Shown: positions 4,867-8,130 of the stretch, piece after piece
Layout of the letters: every line of letters begins with the position of its first letter
How positions within the stretch are numbered: position 1 is the first letter of the stretch
Position numbers and translations under genes: made by a program
Notes under the pieces: model-generated
Told to the model about the DNA's origin: nothing
Seen by the model: the letters and a program-made list of their open reading frames with translations, nothing else
Database searches by the model: none
From: Bacteroidales bacterium UBA2198
GTDB lineage: Bacteria > Bacteroidota > Bacteroidia > Bacteroidales > VadinHA17
DNA length: 8,130 bases
Assembly (NCBI GenBank): GCA_002328625.1
Contig: DCVC01000180.1
Span: 1-8,130 of the forward strand
Reading direction: 5' to 3'

Positions 4867-6569
4867 TATTTCTTAACCTTCGCCCACGTATCCTTCAGCG
4901 ATACCGTTCTGTTAAAAACAAGGTTGGATTCTGTGGAGTCGTAATCAACACAGAAATATCCCAGTCGTTGGAATTGAAACTTATCCAAAGGCCTGACGGA
5001 CCTCATTGAAGGCTCAAGTTTGCATCCCTTCAGGATTCTGAGAGAATCGGGATTGAGAAACTGCCTGTAGTCCTTATCTTTTTGTCCGGCCGGATCTTCA
5101 TGATTAAATAAGCGGTCATATAAACGCACCTCTGCATCAATTGCATGCTGGGCCGAAACCCAGTGGAGTGTCCCTTTTACTTTTTTCTCTGATGCATTGC
5201 CGCCACTTCGGGTATCAGGATCATAAGTGCAATATACTTCTTCAACAACTCCGGTATTTTCATTCTTTCTTACACCGGTGCATTTAATTATATATGCACC
5301 TTTTAATCTTACTTCAGTTCCCGGTGCAAGTCTGAAAAACTTATGCGGGGGATTCTCCATAAAATCCTCCTGCTCTATGTAAACCTCACGGCTGAAAGGA
5401 ACCTCTCTTGTCCCCATACTCTCGTCTTCCGGATTATTTATAAGGGTTACATTCTCCAGTTTTTCTTCAGGGTAGTTGGAGATAATGATTTTCATTGGAT
5501 TCAATACGCCGAAGACCCTTGGGGTATTGATATTAAGATCTTCCCGAACAGCATGTTCAAGGAGTGAAACATCATTTATTGCTTCAACCTTGGTATAACC
5601 GATCAGATCGATAAACCTCCTTATTGACCGGGGTGTGTATCCCCTGCGGCGGAGACCGCAGAGTGTCGGCATCCTTGGATCGTCCCATCCTGATACTTTA
5701 CCTTCCTGAACCAGCTCAAGGAGTCGTCTTTTGCTCATCATGGTGTAGGTGAGATTGAGCCGGTTGAATTCAATTTGCCTTGGGCGGTAATCGTCAGTCT
5801 TAAGCTGATCAATAAGCCAGTCGTACAAAGGCCGGTGAACCTCAAACTCAAGGGTGCAGAGTGAATGTGTGATACCTTCAAAATAATCACTCTGGCCATG
5901 TGCAAAGTCATACATTGGATAGACTTTCCATGTTTCTCCCGTCCGGTGATGAGCAGCTTTAATGATCCTGTAAATGATTGGATCGCGCATATGCATATTA
6001 GGCGAGGTCATATCGATTTTTGCCCTCAGCACCCTGCTTCCCTCATCAAATTCTCCCCTGTTCATCCTCTCAAAGAGATCAAGGCTTTCAGCTATATCGC
6101 GGCTGCGATATGGACTCTTAATTCCCGATTGACCGGGAGTGCCTTTCTGAGCAGATATAACCTCGGCAGGCTGATCATCAACATAGGCAAGCCCCCGCTT
6201 TATAAGGTCAACAGCAAAACCATAGAGCCTCCCAAAATAATCTGATGCATAAAATTCACGATCTTCCCAGTCGAATCCAAGCCAGTGAATATCCTCTTTA
6301 ATGGAGTCAATATATTCAACCTCCTCCTTTACAGGATTTGTATCATCGAAACGGAGATTACATTTCCCTCCGTATTTTTGAGCCATACCGAAATCGAGAC
6401 AAATGGCTTTTGCATGGCCTATATGCAGATAACCGTTCGGTTCAGGAGGGAACCGTGTATGAATTCTTCCGTTGTTCTTTTCAGCTTTAAGATCATCAAT
6501 AATAAATTGTTCAATAAAACTTACCGGAGCCTTTGATTCCTCTTTTTCCCTGATTTTCTCTTCGTTCAT
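4866..6569 (-). CDS. glnS: Glutaminyl-tRNA synthetase
   Basis: Charges tRNA-Gln with glutamine in the cytoplasm, using ATP. The protein has 567 residues, close to the ~554 of E. coli GlnRS. Class I signatures are clear: PPEPNGYLHIGHAK (41-54) with HIGH at 49-52, RFDDTNP (73-79), and MMSKR (277-281) as the KMSKS-type loop. The region from about 340 to the C-terminus is the two-barrel anticodon-binding part (for example KFFRLAPGTEVRLKGAYIIKC and the C-terminal DKFQFQRLGYFCVDYDS), which separates GlnRS from bacterial GluRS with its helical anticodon domain. The start ATG 6569 is in frame with the N-terminal extension MNEEKIREKEESKAPVSFIEQFI. A -7 element at 6590-6597 gives a short leader. Its presence means direct Gln-tRNA-Gln synthesis; its tRNA substrate is encoded nearby. 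Confidence 0.98.
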   Translation of the reverse strand: MNEEKIREKEESKAPVSFIEQFIIDDLKAEKNNGRIHTRFPPEPNGYLHIGHAKAICLDFGMAQKYGGKCNLRFDDTNPVKEEVEYIDSIKEDIHWLGFDWEDREFYASDYFGRLYGFAVDLIKRGLAYVDDQPAEVISAQKGTPGQSGIKSPYRSRDIAESLDLFERMNRGEFDEGSRVLRAKIDMTSPNMHMRDPIIYRIIKAAHHRTGETWKVYPMYDFAHGQSDYFEGITHSLCTLEFEVHRPLYDWLIDQLKTDDYRPRQIEFNRLNLTYTMMSKRRLLELVQEGKVSGWDDPRMPTLCGLRRRGYTPRSIRRFIDLIGYTKVEAINDVSLLEHAVREDLNINTPRVFGVLNPMKIIISNYPEEKLENVTLINNPEDESMGTREVPFSREVYIEQEDFMENPPHKFFRLAPGTEVRLKGAYIIKCTGVRKNENTGVVEEVYCTYDPDTRSGGNASEKKVKGTLHWVSAQHAIDAEVRLYDRLFNHEDPAGQKDKDYRQFLNPDSLRILKGCKLEPSMRSVRPLDKFQFQRLGYFCVDYDSTESNLVFNRTVSLKDTWAKVKK

Positions 6570-6589
6570 CCATTTTTTATTTAAGACTA

Positions 6590-6597
6590 CAAAAATA
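6590..6597 (-). promoter_or_regulatory. glnS: Bacteroidota-type -7 element for glnS
   Basis: On the minus strand TATTTTTG fits the TAnnTTTG consensus and lies 20 bases upstream of the glnS ATG, which implies a leader of about a dozen bases. No convincing -33 TTG is seen. Confidence 0.45.
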
Positions 6598-6654
6598 GGA
6601 TGAATTTATAACCCTCTGATGAATTGATAACGATTTTTTCCATGGTTTGACAAC

Positions 6655-6741
6655 GGATTTACACGGGAGAAACACGGTGTAACACTGTTTTTATAATGAA
6701 AACTCCGTGTTTTCTCAGTGACACTTAGTGTAACTCAGTGG
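6655..6741. repeat. Degenerate ACACGG/CAGTG short-motif repeats with inverted arms
   Basis: Between glnS and the winged-helix gene. GAGAAACACGG (6667-6677) and CCGTGTTTTCTC (6705-6716) are inverted copies differing by one base insertion. They are flanked by recurring pieces such as TTACACGG, GTGTAACACTG and AGTGTAACTCAGTG. On the minus strand it could form a hairpin behind the winged-helix gene, but the loop is about 27 bases and no U-run follows, so a terminator role is doubtful. Confidence 0.5.
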
Positions 6742-6752
6742 TTAATAATTCT

Positions 6753-7052
6753 TTAATGGTTATCAGGGTTAAGGTAATCTTTGAGCGTCTTGACATATTC
6801 GATAAACCTTTGCCTGCCAAATGTTGTAATCCTGCAGAGTGTTTGAGGATAATTATTGCTGAATCTCTTTGTAATCTCAATATATCCGGCCTCTTTTAAC
6901 CTGGTAAGCTGGACACTGAGATTTCCTGCCGTAGCTCCGGTTTGCTCTTTAAGATATGTAAATTCAGCTGACTCAACACCCATAAGGAGCGAAACGACTG
7001 CCAGCCTCAGATGGGAATGAAGAAGGGGATCAAGTTCCTTAAACCGTTTCAT
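6753..7052 (-). CDS. Winged-helix DNA-binding regulator (HTH_34 / MarR-ArsR-like)
   Basis: 99 residues forming essentially one winged-helix domain. LDPLLHSHLRLAVVSLLM (7-24) is helix 1, FTYLKEQTGA (31-40) helix 2, and TAGNLSVQLTRLKEAGYIEI (41-60) the recognition helix and first wing strand. KRFSNNYPQTLCRITTFGRQRF (62-83) is the wing and the start of the last helix. This pattern is that of the small Bacteroidota regulators of the HTH_34 type. It has no ligand domain or metal-binding Cys motif. Its ATG overlaps the end of the upstream membrane-protein gene by 14 bases, so the two are almost certainly cotranscribed and translationally coupled. An inverted repeat upstream of the pair (7651-7682) could be its own operator. 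Target genes are unknown. Confidence 0.85.
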   Translation of the reverse strand: MKRFKELDPLLHSHLRLAVVSLLMGVESAEFTYLKEQTGATAGNLSVQLTRLKEAGYIEITKRFSNNYPQTLCRITTFGRQRFIEYVKTLKDYLNPDNH

Positions 7053-7626
7053 AACCAGCTTGTTTTTTCAGCATGTAACCCGGAATGAGATAACCAGCCA
7101 GCATTGCAACCGGCACCGCCAGTGAAGCTATATCATGACCCCCGAAACGAGCAATAAGGGCCAGTATCCAGAAGATTACTGCCCCGATCAACAAGGGGCG
7201 GAATTTGATAATGATCCCGGAGATGAAAGTTGGCAATGCAGCCATTGCAAGGATAAGTGAAGCAAACAGCTCCCAGCGGCCCCATATAATTATGAACAGA
7301 ACGATCGCTGATGCCATGAATGCAATCCATGTCCATACATAGAGGTTTGTGGCATAAGTGTAAACCCTTTCTTTCCTGCCTTTTATAAAACCGTAGATCA
7401 TGGATACAAAAACACCCGGTATAACCAAATACCAGACATACCAGGGACTTGAAAAATCGGTCAGTTTTAAAAGCAGGTATTCCGAAAGACTGCAGAAGAA
7501 AATCAACCATCCCCAGAACAGCAGGTGAAAACTACTCTGCCTGATGTTAACTTTTGTTTTACTTATCATTTCTGTTATGATCCTGAGGCTCTCCTCAGTT
7601 GTCTGAATTCTTTCATCGTTTTCCAT
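7039..7626 (-). CDS. Six-helix membrane protein paired with a winged-helix regulator
   Basis: 195 residues, start ATG 7626-7624. The first ~30 residues are hydrophilic (MENDERIQTTEESLRIITEM). Then come six hydrophobic segments at about 33-54, 64-81, 96-114, 119-139, 143-160 and 166-186, and a short basic-ended tail. Loops have basic residues (KGRKER at 82-87, KFR at 141-143), suggesting that these face the cytoplasm. I recognise no catalytic motif and no named family. The gene overlaps the regulator gene by 14 bases; membrane proteins paired with HTH_34 regulators recur in Bacteroidota, so a role in sensing or as the regulated target is a guess from context only. Confidence 0.8.
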   Translation of the reverse strand: MENDERIQTTEESLRIITEMISKTKVNIRQSSFHLLFWGWLIFFCSLSEYLLLKLTDFSSPWYVWYLVIPGVFVSMIYGFIKGRKERVYTYATNLYVWTWIAFMASAIVLFIIIWGRWELFASLILAMAALPTFISGIIIKFRPLLIGAVIFWILALIARFGGHDIASLAVPVAMLAGYLIPGYMLKKQAGYETV

Positions 7627-7650
7627 AATAATGATTATTTTTATAAGTAG

Positions 7651-7682
7651 ATATTTACAAAATGCAAATATGTTGTAAATAT
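7651..7682. promoter_or_regulatory. Candidate operator of the winged-helix operon
   Basis: ATATTTACAA (7651-7660) and TTGTAAATAT (7673-7682) are perfect 10-base inverted repeats separated by 12 bases. The centre is about 40 bases upstream of the ATG at 7626, in the promoter zone. Their spacing, about two helical turns centre to centre, suits a dimeric winged-helix protein. The surrounding DNA is very A/T-rich, which raises the chance of a fortuitous repeat. Confidence 0.4.
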
Positions 7683-7761
7683 AAATAAGTTTATAATATA
7701 AACCAAATATTTTTAAGAAATATTTATTTGATTTTTGTTGTTTTTAACTTAAGAAGCTTAT

Positions 7762-7806
7762 TGTTAATTAATTAACAGAATTAACGACGGCTTTTAAGCC
7801 GTGGTT
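7762..7806. repeat. Two adjacent palindromes in the divergent intergenic region
   Basis: TGTTAATTAATTAACA (7762-7777) is a perfect 16-base palindrome. Next to it, 7783-7806 is an imperfect palindrome built on ACGGCTT/AAGCCGT with one G:G mismatch and AAC/GTT outer ends. The second has the look of a REP-like intergenic unit. They lie between the divergent membrane-protein operon and folB and could influence either; no promoter for folB is clear. Confidence 0.55.
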
Positions 7807-7876
7807 GGAGGATAGTTAACTACCGGACTTCAGCCCTTACAATTAGATGTTTAATGAGTTAAAATAGTTTTCTGCT

Positions 7877-8130
7877 ATGGGTCTTATTCAAATCGAAAAC
7901 ATGGAGTTCTACTCATTTCACGGTCATTTCAGGGAAGAGCAGATTGTCGGGAGTCGATTTCTGGTTGACCTGTTCATTGAAACCAATATGACAATTCCTT
8001 CAAAAAGTGATAGTTTAAAAGATGCTGTCAATTACCAGAGGGCATATGAGATTGTCAGGTTTGAGATGGAAAAGAAATCTCATCTGCTTGAGCATATTGC
8101 CGGAAGAATTCTTGATGCATTGTACGCAGA
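7877..8130 (+). CDS. folB: Dihydroneopterin aldolase, N-terminal part (cut by window edge)
   Basis: 84 complete codons from ATG 7877, open to the right edge. FolB converts 7,8-dihydroneopterin to 6-hydroxymethyl-dihydropterin and glycolaldehyde in folate synthesis, as a cytoplasmic octamer. The start IQIENMEFYSFHGHFREEQIVG matches the family start (strand, F-Y-x-x-HG, then E). By comparison with the S. aureus enzyme, Glu21 fits its Glu22, Tyr53 in DAVNYQ its Tyr54, and Glu72 in LLEHIAGRI its Glu74. The catalytic Lys near residue 100 is outside the window. The gene is divergent from the membrane-protein operon, and the leader shows no Shine-Dalgarno sequence. Confidence 0.93.
   Translation, partial: MGLIQIENMEFYSFHGHFREEQIVGSRFLVDLFIETNMTIPSKSDSLKDAVNYQRAYEIVRFEMEKKSHLLEHIAGRILDALYA

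Noticed and set aside
5343..6536. Plus-strand frames inside glnS (5343-5567, 5865-6245, 6285-6536)
   Set aside because: They are antisense shadows of the clear glnS coding sequence.
7133..7510. Second minus-strand frame within the membrane-protein gene
   Set aside because: It overlaps the six-helix protein in another frame, is Cys-rich and irregular, and has no recognisable domain.

Overview
The window looks like a chromosomal segment of a Bacteroidota bacterium, probably an environmental Bacteroidales/Marinilabiliales-like lineage. The reasons are a GlnRS of the Bacteroidota type, Bacteroidota-style -7 elements (TAnnTTTG) in front of glnS and tRNA-Gln, no clear Shine-Dalgarno sequences, a TIR-membrane-TPR protein and a four-helix-bundle (S23/IVP-type) protein. 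This placement rests on recognised families, not on a search.

Layout, left to right. (1) 1-280, minus: the N-terminal part of a PqaA-like (PhoPQ-activated pathogenicity-related) lipoprotein, cut by the window edge. (2) 495-2816, minus: a 773-residue protein with a TIR domain, one membrane helix, a TolB/FlgO-like domain and C-terminal TPR repeats. (3) 2817-3413: repeat-rich DNA with no intact gene. It holds a short 9-bp-motif array, a 168-bp array of a G-rich 16-bp unit, and the decayed 5' end of a second TIR gene that carries a small palindrome insertion. (4) 3414-3992, plus: a REP-associated tyrosine transposase (RAYT/Y1 family) with a perfect 28-bp palindrome inside its reading frame; a near-identical copy of the palindrome lies at 433-464. 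(5) 4061-4199: hairpins, including a candidate terminator for the RAYT. (6) 4201-6569, minus: tRNA-Gln(CTG), a four-helix-bundle protein and glnS. (7) 6753-7626, minus: a winged-helix regulator overlapping the gene of a six-helix membrane protein, with a 10-bp inverted repeat upstream that could be the operator. (8) 7877 to the right edge, plus: the start of folB (dihydroneopterin aldolase).

The core genes (glnS, tRNA-Gln, folB) are ordinary housekeeping genes. The accessory part is 280-4400. There, a TIR gene, a TIR-gene remnant, a RAYT with its probable cognate palindrome and three kinds of short repeat sit close together. The parts do not obviously form a defence operon. The most interesting features are repeat biology (palindromes in coding DNA, a G-quadruplex-prone array directly upstream of the TIR gene, 9-bp arrays touching gene ends) and the membrane-anchored TIR protein.
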